A stretch of DNA of 64,000 nucleotides from CAJQQK01 sp965224225 (lineage in GTDB: Bacteria > Pseudomonadota > Alphaproteobacteria > Rhizobiales > Hyphomicrobiaceae): NCBI GenBank assembly GCA_965224225.1, contig CBDCZF010000029.1, positions 434,001 through 498,000 of the forward strand, written 5' to 3'. Positions 1 through 9,527 of this stretch are shown in pieces. Numbering within the stretch: the stretch's first letter is position 1; each line of letters begins with the position of its first letter. The notes under the pieces are model-generated. The model did not search any database and was not told where the DNA came from. It was given only the letters and a program-made list of their open reading frames with translations. A program made the translations under genes and the position numbers.

Positions 1-2955
1 ATCCGCACGCGCACCGCGCCCGCGGCCGCGCTGTCGGCGCTGTCCGCCGTCGTTGCGCCGCTTCGGACGCCAGATCTCGATCACGGTCAAGCCGTCATCG
101 CCACCGGCGTTGTCCTCGCCGGCCTCGCCAGCAGCCTCTGCAGGCGGTTCCGCGGATGATGATTGAGGCTCGGCCGGTTCAGCGTCATCCTGATCGCCTG
201 TCACGGCCGCCTCCGCGCCGCCAACAACACTCCCAGACTCCGGATCGGGGGACGGCTCAGTCACTGCGTCGTCGCCGGTTTGTGCACCCGGTTCCGCTGC
301 CGGCGTCACTTTAGCACCAGCCGAACCATCTCCATCACCTGTGACATCATCTGCCGACCCGGCCGGTGGCGCCGGCGCAGCACCGGGGTCCTGCTCTGGT
401 GCTGCCTCGGAACCGGGACCAACCTCGGCATCAGCCACCGTCGGCTGCTCTTGGCCTGTCTCCGCACCATCAGCCGAATTCGCCTCGGCAACAGCGGCCG
501 GCAGCTGACTGGCAGGCGCGAGTTCCCGCTTTTCGGACCTGAAGCCGAGGACCGACAGCACCTGGCCGAGCTCTTCCGGAGAGCAGCCGAGGATCGACAT
601 CATTTCCGGGATCACGGTAAAGCCGCCGTCGCCGGTCGAGCCCTTGGGTGGCGTATCGCCCCCCGCCTTGGCGCGCCAGCTGAGCAGTGGCCGGATCAGA
701 TCGGCGAGGCGCTCGAGCATGTCGATACGCACGGCGCGCGGTCCGCAAACGTGAAACCCGTAGGCCCTGTAGAAGGCCTCGGGGATCTCCGGCTCGACCT
801 TGGTCGAGGTCAGCCCGGCCCGTGGCGCCTCGGGCGGCTCGGCCAGATCGATACCGTTCTCCTTGCCGTACTTGAGGCACCAGAGCGTCAACAGCAGGTC
901 CGCCGCCGCCGGCTTCAAGAGCACGGGAAAGAAGATGTTGAAGGCACCGAATCGGACGCCGTAGCGGCGCAGCTGGCCACGCGCGGTCTGGTCGAGCGCC
1001 TTGAGGTCGCCGGCAACGTTTTCGCGCTTCAGGGCACCGAGCCCTTCCGACAGCTGGAAGGCAATGCCGCGCGCCAGCCCGTCGACATCTTCCGCGCCGG
1101 CAAGATCCACGAGCGGTTTCAGCCGCTCGGCAATCGTATCGCTGACCCAGGTCTGGACGCGCTGCGCGACGCGCTCGCGGTCGCCGCCCTGCAGGGTATC
1201 ATCAGCGATCAGCGAGGTCTGCGGCTTCAAGGGATCATCGCCGGCATCGAGCCTGGCGATCGCTTCACCGCGCCAGAGCAGGCGACCGTCACGGGTCAGC
1301 GTGAAAGCGTCGTTCTTGGCGGCAGCGACGCGGCGGGCGCGCATTGACATTTCCTTGAGCAGCACATGGTTCGCTGCATTGCGCGTCGCCTTGCCCTCGA
1401 GCCCATTGGCCTCGGCATCCGGCAAATAGCGGAAACCTTTGAGATTGCCGACATAATGGCTCTCGACATGGATCGAGCCATCGTCACCGATCTCGGCGTT
1501 GAGTTCGTGCTTGTCCTTCATGCCCTTCATCAGGGCGCTGGCGCGGGCATCGACGAACCGCTCCGTCAGGCTGGCATGGAGCGCATCCGAGAGGTTGTCC
1601 TCGATCTCTCGTGTTCTGCCCTGCCAATGGGCCGGATCCTTCAGCCAGTCCGGCCGGTTGGCGACGAACGTCCAGGTGCGGATGTGGGCAAGGCGGTTGG
1701 AGAGCGTATCGATATCGCCGTCCGTGCGGTCGGAAAAGGCGACCTGCTTGGCAAACCAGTCCTCGTCGATCGTGCCGGCATCACTGCACAGGTACTTGTA
1801 GACGCTGGCCACCAGTTCGGCATGGTTCTGCAGGGAAATCTTGCGATAGTCGGGGATCTGGCAGACTTCCCAGAGGAGTTCGACCTGCTTCGGCGTCGCC
1901 GCAAGGCGCACGATCTCATCGTCACGTGCGACACTGTCGAGGGCATCGAGGTCATCGCCGCTGCCGGCACGTAGCAGCCGTTGCTGGCCGGGCAGGCGCC
2001 TAAGACTATCGCGCAGCGACGCGATGCTCGCAAAGTTGAGCTTGCGCTCCCGCCACTGCAGCTTGTTGATGCTGTCGAAGTTGTGCTCCTCGAGGCGGTC
2101 GATCAGATCCTGTTCGAGGGGATCGGCTTCGCCCGTGACACCGAACGTACCATCGTTCATGTGCCGCCCCGCCCGGCCGGCGATCTGGGCGAGTTCGGCC
2201 GGTGTCAGGTTGCGGAACTTCTGGCCGTCGAACTTGCGCAGTGACGAGAACGCGACGTGATCGACGTCCAGGTTGAGGCCCATGCCGATCGCATCGGTTG
2301 CGACCATGAAGTCGACATCGCCGGACTGATAAAGGGCAACCTGGGCGTTGCGCGTGCGCGGCGAGAGCGCGCCGAGCACGACGGCGGCCCCACCACGCTG
2401 GCGGCGGATCAGTTCGGCGATCGCGTAGACGTCACTTGCCGAAAACGCGACAATCGCCGAGCGGGCCGGCAGACGCGTGATCTTTTTCTGGCCCGTGTAG
2501 GACAGCTTCGACAGGCGGGGGCGCGAGATGAAGTTGGCACCCGGAATGAGATCGCCAATCGCCTCGCGCATCGTCGCCGCACCAAGCACCAGCGTCTCGA
2601 GATGACCGCGCGCGTTGAGCAGCCGATCGGTGAACACGTGGCCGCGCTCGGGATCTGCCGCCAGTTGGATTTCATCGATCGCCAGGAAGTCGACGGCAAT
2701 GTCCTGCGGCATCGCTTCGACGGTGCACACCCAGTAGCGCGCATCTTCCGGCTTGATCTTCTCCTCGCCCGTGATCAGGGCAACCTTGTCGTCGCCGATC
2801 CGCCCAGCAACACGATCATAGATCTCGCGCGCCAGCAGGCGCAGCGGCAGGCCGATCATACCGGTCTCGTGGCCCAGCATGCGCTCGATCGCAAGGTGCG
2901 TCTTGCCCGTGTTCGTCGGGCCGAGCACCGCCGTTACGTTGCGAATTCGGGTCAT
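1..2955 (-). CDS. Suv3-like ATP-dependent RNA helicase, C-terminus cut by window edge
   Basis: About 985 codons read from ATG at 2955 to the left edge with no stop, so the C-terminal end lies outside the window. The N-terminus begins MTRIRNVTAVLGPTNTGKTH, with Walker A at residues 12-19. DEIQ follows near residue 94, in place of DEAD/DEAH. The second RecA-like lobe carries the motif QIAGRAGRH. This layout is that of the Suv3/mitochondrial degradosome helicase family common in Alphaproteobacteria, which unwinds RNA using ATP. After the helicase core and a long C-terminal region, the last visible part (from about residue 860) is low-complexity, rich in Ala, Glu, Pro, Gly and Asp. It ends in a basic Arg/Gly-rich stretch that could bind RNA. 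All plus-strand open frames here are antisense shadows. The family call is secure; the exact substrate is not known. Confidence 0.88.
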   Translation of the reverse strand, partial: MTRIRNVTAVLGPTNTGKTHLAIERMLGHETGMIGLPLRLLAREIYDRVAGRIGDDKVALITGEEKIKPEDARYWVCTVEAMPQDIAVDFLAIDEIQLAADPERGHVFTDRLLNARGHLETLVLGAATMREAIGDLIPGANFISRPRLSKLSYTGQKKITRLPARSAIVAFSASDVYAIAELIRRQRGGAAVVLGALSPRTRNAQVALYQSGDVDFMVATDAIGMGLNLDVDHVAFSSLRKFDGQKFRNLTPAELAQIAGRAGRHMNDGTFGVTGEADPLEQDLIDRLEEHNFDSINKLQWRERKLNFASIASLRDSLRRLPGQQRLLRAGSGDDLDALDSVARDDEIVRLAATPKQVELLWEVCQIPDYRKISLQNHAELVASVYKYLCSDAGTIDEDWFAKQVAFSDRTDGDIDTLSNRLAHIRTWTFVANRPDWLKDPAHWQGRTREIEDNLSDALHASLTERFVDARASALMKGMKDKHELNAEIGDDGSIHVESHYVGNLKGFRYLPDAEANGLEGKATRNAANHVLLKEMSMRARRVAAAKNDAFTLTRDGRLLWRGEAIARLDAGDDPLKPQTSLIADDTLQGGDRERVAQRVQTWVSDTIAERLKPLVDLAGAEDVDGLARGIAFQLSEGLGALKRENVAGDLKALDQTARGQLRRYGVRFGAFNIFFPVLLKPAAADLLLTLWCLKYGKENGIDLAEPPEAPRAGLTSTKVEPEIPEAFYRAYGFHVCGPRAVRIDMLERLADLIRPLLSWRAKAGGDTPPKGSTGDGGFTVIPEMMSILGCSPEELGQVLSVLGFRSEKRELAPASQLPAAVAEANSADGAETGQEQPTVADAEVGPGSEAAPEQDPGAAPAPPAGSADDVTGDGDGSAGAKVTPAAEPGAQTGDDAVTEPSPDPESGSVVGGAEAAVTGDQDDAEPAEPQSSSAEPPAEAAGEAGEDNAGGDDGLTVIEIWRPKRRNDGGQRRQRGRGRGARAD

Positions 2956-3202
2956 CTGGTCGCCACCCACAAAATGATGTTCAGCAAAGGTCAAAGTCTC
3001 CACGAGGTACCGGTGGACGTTGCTCCCAACTGCTGTGCTGGCATTGCAGACCTGGCCACCAAGATCAAGGTGTCGAGGTCGAATGGCCCCGGCACATTCA
3101 AGCCGGTCGAACAGGTCATTTCGCGTGTGTTGCGACCGCTGGCATGCGCCGGCCTCAATCTCGGATTGCTGGACCCTGGGTTGCTATGCCCGGCCGGCCG
3201 GA

Positions 3203-4075
3203 TCAATAGCGCAGAGCGATACGCTGTGCACGTTCATCGACGATCTCGACCCATTTCGATGCAATAACCACCGTGCCGTAACCGGTCGGAATGACGATGC
3301 GGTAGGGAATGAAGGTGTTGGCGGTCGGGACCGGCCGCAAAACGATCTCGATCGTCTCGCTCTCGGACAGCTTGGCAACCGCACTGCCCCGTTTGTAGCC
3401 AGCAACCGGCGTTACCTTGACCCGGCAAACAAGGCCATAGGCCGGCAGGCCATTTGGCTTGCGATCACGAATGGCGATCTGGCCCTTCGGGCTGAGTTCG
3501 ATGCGCAGCCGCATTTTGCCCTCGAAAACGTCGAGGACACGTTGGCACGGATTGCGTGAACCGCCGTCGGTCATCGCCATGATGGCGGTCATCGGATCGA
3601 CCACGCCGGTGAGATGCCGTTTCTGGAGCGGCACGTGTTTTGGCGTATAGCGTGCCGGCGGCCGGTTCCGCAGCAGGGAGACATCGTTGCCGGCAAACTG
3701 CATCGTGGTCTGCACGTGCTTTTTGCGCGTGTTGTACTTGAGATCGAACAGTTTGGGCGTCGGCTTCGATCGCAGCACGCCCTCGGTGCGTGCTTTGCTG
3801 TTCCACTTGAAGGCGCCGAACAGCACCTTGATCCTGGCTTCGCTGTCCAGCACATAGCGCCGGCCGGTCACGTTGGATTGAAACCTGAACCCGCCAACCT
3901 CGATACCCGCGAACGAAATGGTGTAACCAGCCTTGACCTCGGCCGGCCAGCTCGGCCCCGCGGAAACCGGCGCGGCCGCACTCAAGCCTGATGCAGCAAC
4001 AGCGACGGCGAACCCTATGCGGCCGTTCCATCCAAACCGGCCCGCCGTTTGCCTGGTCTTACCAGCAAGTAGCAT
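3203..4075 (-). CDS. DUF3108 domain-containing exported protein
   Basis: The 290-residue frame is read from ATG at 4075. The open frame extends upstream to 4228, but that extension would lie deep in the promoter region shared with rpmB and looks non-coding. The N-terminus has a signal-peptide-like segment: basic residues, then a hydrophobic stretch (GFAVAVAASGLSAAAPVSAG) near residues 18-42. The mature part begins PSWPAEVKAGYTISFAGIEVGG, typical of DUF3108 beta-rich periplasmic proteins. Function is unknown in the family. It diverges from rpmB, the usual arrangement in rhizobia-related genomes, which supports the call. Confidence 0.8.
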   Translation of the reverse strand: MLLAGKTRQTAGRFGWNGRIGFAVAVAASGLSAAAPVSAGPSWPAEVKAGYTISFAGIEVGGFRFQSNVTGRRYVLDSEARIKVLFGAFKWNSKARTEGVLRSKPTPKLFDLKYNTRKKHVQTTMQFAGNDVSLLRNRPPARYTPKHVPLQKRHLTGVVDPMTAIMAMTDGGSRNPCQRVLDVFEGKMRLRIELSPKGQIAIRDRKPNGLPAYGLVCRVKVTPVAGYKRGSAVAKLSESETIEIVLRPVPTANTFIPYRIVIPTGYGTVVIASKWVEIVDERAQRIALRY

Positions 4076-4370
4076 TGCAACCCCCAGCCAACATGCTTTG
4101 GTGCAAGCAGTTCGACAATACTTTGGCCGCTTTAAGGTGTCGGGACACAACTTAACGGAATATTGTCGAATCGACCTGCGACAGCCTAACATTGCGCCAT
4201 CGTCTCTGTCCGTGACAATCTCCGACACAATGCCTGACGGCCGGGCTTGACGGCTGCCGCCAACGCCACTTATAAGCAGCCCTTCGGCCGCGCTCTGCCC
4301 GGTTTCGAGCTGATTTCCCTATCCCGAACGCAGTTGCGCGCGATTTTCCGGCGCCGCAGGGAGCTGAACC

Positions 4371-4721
4371 ATGACCAGGAAGTGCGAACTCACCGGCAAG
4401 TTGCCGATGTCCGGCCAGTTGCGCAGCCACGCGGAAAACAAGACCAAGCGCGTCTTCCGCCCGAACCTCTGTAACGTCACGCTGCTGAGTGACACCCTCA
4501 AGCGCTCGTTCCGCCTCAAGGTCAGCGCTCATGCTCTGAAGACGGTCGAGCATCGCGGCGGCCTCGATGCCTTTCTGATGAAGGCACGCAAGGAGACGCT
4601 GTCGCCGCGCTGTCAAAAGATCAAGCGTGATATCGCCAAGGCGCGCGCTGCAGCCGAAGACGGCGCCGCGGCTGCGGCCCCAAGAGAGCCGCAGGCGGCC
4701 GGAGACGCGCCCGCCGCGTAA
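4371..4721 (+). CDS. rpmB: 50S ribosomal protein L28
   Basis: 116 residues. It starts MTRKCELTGKLPMSGQLRSH and contains the L28 signatures ENKTKRVFRPNL, NVTLLSDTLKRSFRLKVSA and VEHRGGLDAFL. L28 is a structural protein of the large ribosomal subunit. The protein is longer than the bacterial minimum because of an Ala/Pro-rich tail of about 20 residues after KRDIAKARAAA; such tails are common in Alphaproteobacteria. The motif Cys5 is present, but the other three zinc-ribbon cysteines are not. An intrinsic terminator hairpin follows 36 bases after the stop. Confidence 0.97.
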   Translation: MTRKCELTGKLPMSGQLRSHAENKTKRVFRPNLCNVTLLSDTLKRSFRLKVSAHALKTVEHRGGLDAFLMKARKETLSPRCQKIKRDIAKARAAAEDGAAAAAPREPQAAGDAPAA

Positions 4722-4757
4722 GAGCTGCAGGGCGAAAGATTTCCGAAACCAGATGTT

Positions 4758-4779
4758 CGCGCCGGGATTTCCCGGCGCG
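4758..4779 (+). terminator. Intrinsic terminator after rpmB
   Basis: A perfect 10-bp stem CGCGCCGGGA / TCCCGGCGCG with a 2-base loop is followed on the plus strand by TTCTGTT. It lies just after rpmB and before the convergent SEC-C gene. Confidence 0.75.
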
Positions 4780-4807
4780 TTCTGTTCGAGGCGGCCGCAG
4801 GTGCCGG

Positions 4808-5054
4808 TTACTCCCTGAAAGTAATAGTGCTTTTCAGCACCGTCGAAGTGGCCCGACTTCAGGCAGCAGCGCTTGAAACCGGCGCTGCGAACCGCACGGG
4901 CACAGGTCGTTGCGTCCGAGCTTTTCGACCAGTTCGACGTCGCCGTGAACGTATCGCTCACCGCGCTTCACGTGCGTTTCGGAGGGGTAGGATTTACGAC
5001 GCTTGCTCGTGATCTCAAAAGGACGGCATTTCGTCGAAATCGCGATGGCGTGGC
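4808..5054 (-). pseudogene. SEC-C metal-binding motif protein, broken by three apparent frameshifts
   Basis: The reading starts at ATG 5054 (MPRHRDFDEMPSF) but hits a stop in TTTTGA. A second frame continues with EITSKRRKSYPSETHV and GDVELVEKLGRNDLCPCGSQ. A third frame carries FKRCCLKSGHFDGAEKHYYF. Together these give the SEC-C zinc motif CPCGS-x3-FKRCC. Removing one T from each of three T-runs (minus strand; plus-strand A-runs at 5017-5020, 4876-4878 and 4818-4820) gives one continuous protein of about 81 residues ending YYFRE and a TAA at 4810-4808. All three lesions have the same form, one extra T in a run. This may be sequencing or assembly error, or real decay. SEC-C motifs bind zinc and often mediate protein contacts. 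Confidence 0.6.
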
Positions 5055-5188
5055 ATGACTGGCCTCCATTGAAAAGATAGTTCGAGGCTGAAGGGGCGAC
5101 ACGTTTATCAGACGAACGGGCCTGTGAACACAACGTTCGACCGACGATCTGAACGCAATGTAAACGGCAAAGGCAGTGCCGCCTCCAG

Positions 5189-6217
5189 CTACTTCCGGAC
5201 TTCGAACTGCAAAAGCAGCGTGCGCTGCATGAACCGGTTGAAATTATCGTCGGAAATCAGCGTCAGCACTGTGCGCCCGCGCTTGTCGCGATGGATCGCG
5301 AGGCCTTCCATGTTGTCGATGCGATAATTGAGATCGGCCTGGATCAGCGTTGTCCCGCTCAGAACGGCACCGGGTTTGATGGCCTCGGGCTTGATCCAGC
5401 GAACCCGCATCTTGACCCCCTCCGACCAGCGAAAGCGCCGTTCCAGGACATAGAGCCCGCCATTCGCATCGCTAGCGGCATCCGTGACGGAAAAACCGCC
5501 AATGTCGATGAGCGCCACGGGGTGCGGCTTGTCGCGCCACAGCCAGCCAAGATGATGGCCGTTTTTGTCCCGCTTGCGCTCGGCAAAGGCGATCACGCTG
5601 CCCTTCAGGCGACCGCCCCGCAAACCCGCAACGGCCTCCAGGCCGCGGTTGCGGGGCAGGCGGATCGGTGGGCGCAAGTAGCGCTCCGGGGCACTGAGCT
5701 TGCCACCGCTGATTGGGAAGTAGCCAATACGATGATTACGCTCGAAGCCGATCAGCGCCACGCCCTTGTCGAACGTGCCCGAAACAACGCGCAACGCCTC
5801 GGCATCACGGTCACGACGATGGGTTAGCTTTCGGGCTTTCAAGGCCAGTATGGGACCGATCCTGGCGTCCGTCAGCCCGACCGGACGACCGCCGGCGTAC
5901 TTGATCTTTGCCGCAAGCCAGCTGCCGGCGTCCGACACTGCCAGCAACCGCTCGCCGTTGGAGGATATCTCGAGGCCCGAATAGCCGCCGAACGCTTCCA
6001 GGTCCGACCGCAGTTCCAGTCCGCCACGAAACCTGAGCCTGCCGAAGTCACGCCGCGACGTGTCGGCTTCCGCAAAGCCGTCAAGCGCTCGGGCCTCGAT
6101 TGTGATCGCCCGCTCGCTCGTAACCTGCGTGTTCGGCTTTGCCGCCACAAACGTACTGAGCGCGATTAGCGCACCCACAGCGCCCATGAAGTGCCATTTG
6201 CTCAACCTGCGAAACAT
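5189..6217 (-). CDS. Esterase-like activity of phytase family protein
   Basis: 342 residues with an N-terminal hydrophobic segment (WHFMGAVGALIALSTFVAA), consistent with a signal peptide or anchor. The body matches the phytase-like esterase family (PF13449): LEAFGGYSGLEISSNGERLLAVSDAGSWL near the start, GLEAVAGLRGG in the middle and DNMEGLAIHRDKRGRTVLTLISDDNFN near the end. These are beta-propeller-like secreted proteins with poorly defined substrates. Its position upstream of cobT on the same strand is a known rhizobial arrangement. About 300 bases separate it from cobT (6218-6514); no gene or clear signal was seen there. Confidence 0.82.
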   Translation of the reverse strand: MFRRLSKWHFMGAVGALIALSTFVAAKPNTQVTSERAITIEARALDGFAEADTSRRDFGRLRFRGGLELRSDLEAFGGYSGLEISSNGERLLAVSDAGSWLAAKIKYAGGRPVGLTDARIGPILALKARKLTHRRDRDAEALRVVSGTFDKGVALIGFERNHRIGYFPISGGKLSAPERYLRPPIRLPRNRGLEAVAGLRGGRLKGSVIAFAERKRDKNGHHLGWLWRDKPHPVALIDIGGFSVTDAASDANGGLYVLERRFRWSEGVKMRVRWIKPEAIKPGAVLSGTTLIQADLNYRIDNMEGLAIHRDKRGRTVLTLISDDNFNRFMQRTLLLQFEVRK

Positions 6218-6514
6218 TCAACACCGCTCGCTATCCAGCCTGCCTCGTTCGCTAAGTCAGATCGCCATCTGTTCATTTCTACAGCTACACCCGACATGGC
6301 GCTTGTGTCTGTTCCGACCCAGGGGACTTTGCAACATGCAAGCGGCAGCGATTGGGCAATTGCCGGCGACCGTCATTTGGAATGTACGCAGGATCAAAGC
6401 CGCACAGCGCACCTATCCGACTCTATAAAGACTGCCGCCTCAAAGGCATAACCTACTGATCAAAAGCCTAAATTCTTGTGGCTAGAAGCTTCAAGCGGGC
6501 AAATAAACAGGCTG

Positions 6515-8392
6515 TCAGGCACTCAGGCGCGAACGCGGGGTCCCGACACCGGCCGGATTTTCCTCGAACAAGTCGACAAGCTGCTCGGTCATGGCGCCGG
6601 CCAGTTCGCTCGGATCGGTGATCGTTACCGCGCGACGGTAGTATCGCGTCACGTCGTGGCCGATGCCAATGGCGATCAGTTCGACGGGCGAGCGCGTTTC
6701 AATCTCCTGGATCACCTGGCGCAGGTGCAGTTCGAGGTAGGAGCCGGAATTCACCGAAAGCGTCGAATCATCGACCGGTGCGCCATCCGAGATCATCATC
6801 AGGATGCGGCGCTGTTCCGTTCGCCCGAGCAGGCGATTGTGTGCCCAGGCGAGCGCTTCGCCATCGATGTTTTCCTTGAGCAGGCCTTCGCGCATCATCA
6901 GAGCCAGATTGCGCTTGGCGCGCCGCCAGGGGGCATCCGCCGACTTGTAGATGATATGGCGCAAATCATTGAGCCGGCCGGGTGAAGCGGGTTTGCCGGC
7001 GGCCAGCCAGGCTTCGCGCGACTGCCCGCCCTTCCAGGCGCGCGTCGTGAAGCCGAGGATCTCGACCTTGACGCCGCAGCGCTCCAGTGTACGGGCGAGA
7101 ATATCGGCGCAGCAGGCCGCCACCATGATCGGGCGCCCGCGCATCGAACCTGAATTGTCGAGCACCAGCGAGACCACCGTGTCGCGGAAATCGGTATCGC
7201 GCTCGCGCTTGTAGGAGAGCGGATACATCGGATCGATCACGATCCGGGGCAGACGCGCAACGTCAAGGATGCCCTCTTCAAGATCGAAGTCCCAGGCGCG
7301 GTTCTGCTGGGCCAGCAGGCGGCGCTGCAGCTTGTTGGCAAGACGTGAAACGACACTCGAGAGCGCGCGCAACTCCTTGTCGAGAAAGGTGCGCAGGCGT
7401 TCGAGTTCCTCAGGCGTCGAGAGCTCCTCGGCGGCAATTTCCTCGTCAAAAGCGGTGGAGTAGACCTGATAGCCGAACGCTGCCGGGTTATCGAGCACAG
7501 ACTGGTTGGGGCGCCACGGTTCATCAGTGTCGGCGGCATCCTCACCGTCTGCTTCCATCTCGAAATCATCGGCGTCGGCCGAATCCGTCACGTCCTCGTA
7601 TTCGCCGTCCTCGCCCTGCGCCATCTGCTCTTCGGAGGCGCGCTCCTGGCCATCGCTCTGGTCGTCGCCCTGCTCCTGGCTCTGGTCGCCCTGGTCTGGC
7701 TGCTCCTCGGCATCGCCCTCTTCATCGTCCTGCTCGCCCTCACTCATTTCTTCCGTGAGTTCGAGCATGCGCAGGAGGTCCTGGACGACGCGGCCGAACC
7801 GGACCTGGTCCTCAGCGCATTCATGCAGGCGGTCGAACTGTTCGCCGGCGCGCTCCTCGATGATCGGGCGCCAGACATCGACCAACGCCTTGGCGGTCTC
7901 AGGCGGCGCAGCACCGGTCAGGCGTTCGCGGACGATCAGGGCGAGCGCATCATCAAGCGGTGCTTCTTCATGCGCAGTCACGTCCATAAAGCGGCCGTGC
8001 GAATACTGGTCGTCGATCTTGGCGCTGATGTTGTCAGCCATGCCCGGCATGCGGTTGGCGCCAATCGATTCGACGCGGGCACGCTCGATTGCCTCGAATA
8101 CCTCGCGCGCCGGCCCGGCGTTCGGGGCGAGACGCTTGTGCACCTTCTCATCGTGACAGGCGGCCGTCAGCGCCAGGCTGTCGGCCCAGCCCCGCGCCAC
8201 TGCGATTTCGCGGGCGGTCGGCACACGAGACGGCTCGGGCAACTGCACGGCCTTGCCTGAGAGCGCCGGCTTGCCGGCCGAATAAGCCACCTCGATTTCG
8301 GCGTCACCGGCAATCGCGCGCACCGTCGAAGCGAGCGCCCGCTTGAACGGCTCGGCCGGTGAATCACGGCGATTACTGGCATTCGATGACAT
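6515..8392 (-). CDS. cobT: Cobaltochelatase subunit CobT
   Basis: 625 residues. CobT and CobS form the AAA+/VWA part of the aerobic cobaltochelatase, which inserts cobalt into hydrogenobyrinic acid a,c-diamide with CobN and ATP. The N-terminal half is the CobT domain, followed by a very acidic, Glu/Asp/Gln-rich linker at about residues 215-300. The C-terminal part is a VWA domain with an intact MIDAS motif DNSGS at 412-416 and MMISDGAPVD near residue 535. Only 28 bases separate it from cobS upstream, so the two are co-transcribed. CobN is not in the window, which is usual for this arrangement in rhizobia. Confidence 0.97.
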   Translation of the reverse strand: MSSNASNRRDSPAEPFKRALASTVRAIAGDAEIEVAYSAGKPALSGKAVQLPEPSRVPTAREIAVARGWADSLALTAACHDEKVHKRLAPNAGPAREVFEAIERARVESIGANRMPGMADNISAKIDDQYSHGRFMDVTAHEEAPLDDALALIVRERLTGAAPPETAKALVDVWRPIIEERAGEQFDRLHECAEDQVRFGRVVQDLLRMLELTEEMSEGEQDDEEGDAEEQPDQGDQSQEQGDDQSDGQERASEEQMAQGEDGEYEDVTDSADADDFEMEADGEDAADTDEPWRPNQSVLDNPAAFGYQVYSTAFDEEIAAEELSTPEELERLRTFLDKELRALSSVVSRLANKLQRRLLAQQNRAWDFDLEEGILDVARLPRIVIDPMYPLSYKRERDTDFRDTVVSLVLDNSGSMRGRPIMVAACCADILARTLERCGVKVEILGFTTRAWKGGQSREAWLAAGKPASPGRLNDLRHIIYKSADAPWRRAKRNLALMMREGLLKENIDGEALAWAHNRLLGRTEQRRILMMISDGAPVDDSTLSVNSGSYLELHLRQVIQEIETRSPVELIAIGIGHDVTRYYRRAVTITDPSELAGAMTEQLVDLFEENPAGVGTPRSRLSA

Positions 8393-8420
8393 CGTTGCAG
8401 CGCCCCCGGCAGCCTCAGGC

Positions 8421-9413
8421 TCAGCTCAGCGCGACGTTGGCGGCACTCTCCGGCAGTTCTTCGCCGAAGCAGCGCTGATAGAACTCGGCGACCAGGGGAC
8501 GTTCGAGTTCGTCGCACTTGTTGAGGAAGGTGAGCTGGAAGGCGAAGCCGATGTCGGAAAAGATATCGGCGTTCTCCGCCCAGGTGATCACCGTGCGCGG
8601 GCTCATCACGGTCGACAGATCTCCGTTGATGAAGGCGCTGCGCGTCAGATCGGCAACGCGCACCATGTTGGAGATGTTCTGGCGGCCGGCCTCGTCCTTG
8701 GCGAACTTCTTGACCTTGGCGAGTACGATGCCGACCTCGTTGTCGTGCGGCAGATAGTTGAGCGTGCAAACAATCGACCAGCGGTCCATCTGGCCCTGGT
8801 TGATCTGCTGGGTGCCGTGATAGAGGCCCGACGTATCGCCGAGACCGATGGTGTTGGTCGTCGAAAACAGCCGGAACGCAGGGTGGGGATGGATCACCTG
8901 CGACTGGTCGAGCAAGGTGAGCTTGCCCGAGACCTCGAGCACGCGCTGGATGACGAACATCACGTCCGGGCGGCCGGCATCATATTCATCGAACACCAGG
9001 GCGATGTTGTTTTGCAGCGCCCACGGCAGGATCCCCTCGCGGAACTCGGTGACCTGCTTGCCGTCCTTGAGGACGATGGCATCCTTGCCGATCAAATCGA
9101 TCCGGCTGACATGGCTATCGAGATTGATGCGCACGCACGGCCAGTTGAGCCGGGCTGCGACCTGCTCGATGTGGGTCGACTTACCGGTACCGTGATAGCC
9201 CTGGATCATGACGCGGCGGTTGAACTTGAAACCGGCCAGGATCGCGAGCGTCACTTCGCGGTTGAACAGGTAGTCCGGGTCGAATTCGGGCACGTGCTCT
9301 GTGCGCTCGGCAAAGGCCAGCGCTTCGAAGTCGCTGTCGATCCCGAACGCTTCACGAACGTTGATAGTTGTGTCCGGCAGGCCTGGAACACCGGCCTTGG
9401 CTGTAGCTGGCAT
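8421..9413 (-). CDS. cobS: Cobaltochelatase subunit CobS
   Basis: 330 residues of a MoxR-type AAA+ ATPase. Walker A is GYHGTGKST at residues 72-80, Walker B is ALVFDEYDAG around 138-147, and LFSTTNTIGLGDTSGLYHGT is the sensor region characteristic of CobS. It powers metal insertion by the CobNST cobaltochelatase in aerobic cobalamin synthesis. It lies directly upstream of cobT on the same strand. Length and motifs match the family throughout. Confidence 0.97.
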   Translation of the reverse strand: MPATAKAGVPGLPDTTINVREAFGIDSDFEALAFAERTEHVPEFDPDYLFNREVTLAILAGFKFNRRVMIQGYHGTGKSTHIEQVAARLNWPCVRINLDSHVSRIDLIGKDAIVLKDGKQVTEFREGILPWALQNNIALVFDEYDAGRPDVMFVIQRVLEVSGKLTLLDQSQVIHPHPAFRLFSTTNTIGLGDTSGLYHGTQQINQGQMDRWSIVCTLNYLPHDNEVGIVLAKVKKFAKDEAGRQNISNMVRVADLTRSAFINGDLSTVMSPRTVITWAENADIFSDIGFAFQLTFLNKCDELERPLVAEFYQRCFGEELPESAANVALS

Positions 9414-9527
9414 ACTGTAGATTTCCGGGTTGTGCTTATTGGCGTTGGCGAGCCGCCGGCAGCGGCCATTCTGGGTAGCAGCGGATCGAACCGCCGGATT
9501 ATGACATGACGCAGCCAGCGCGCGCGA

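Noticed and set aside
163..1347. Long plus-strand open frame opposite the helicase C-terminus
   Set aside because: Composition is that of an antisense frame. The minus strand gives a continuous, recognisable helicase.
2991..3206. Possible 71-residue protein between the DUF3108 and helicase genes
   Set aside because: No ribosome binding site or family resemblance; likely chance.
2257..3267. 336-codon plus-strand frame near the helicase start
   Set aside because: Antisense to conserved helicase motifs and without a recognisable product.
4152..4961. Minus-strand frame of 269 codons across rpmB
   Set aside because: It overlaps a certain ribosomal gene and its terminator. Only its first part, FKRCC, is meaningful, as a piece of the broken SEC-C gene.
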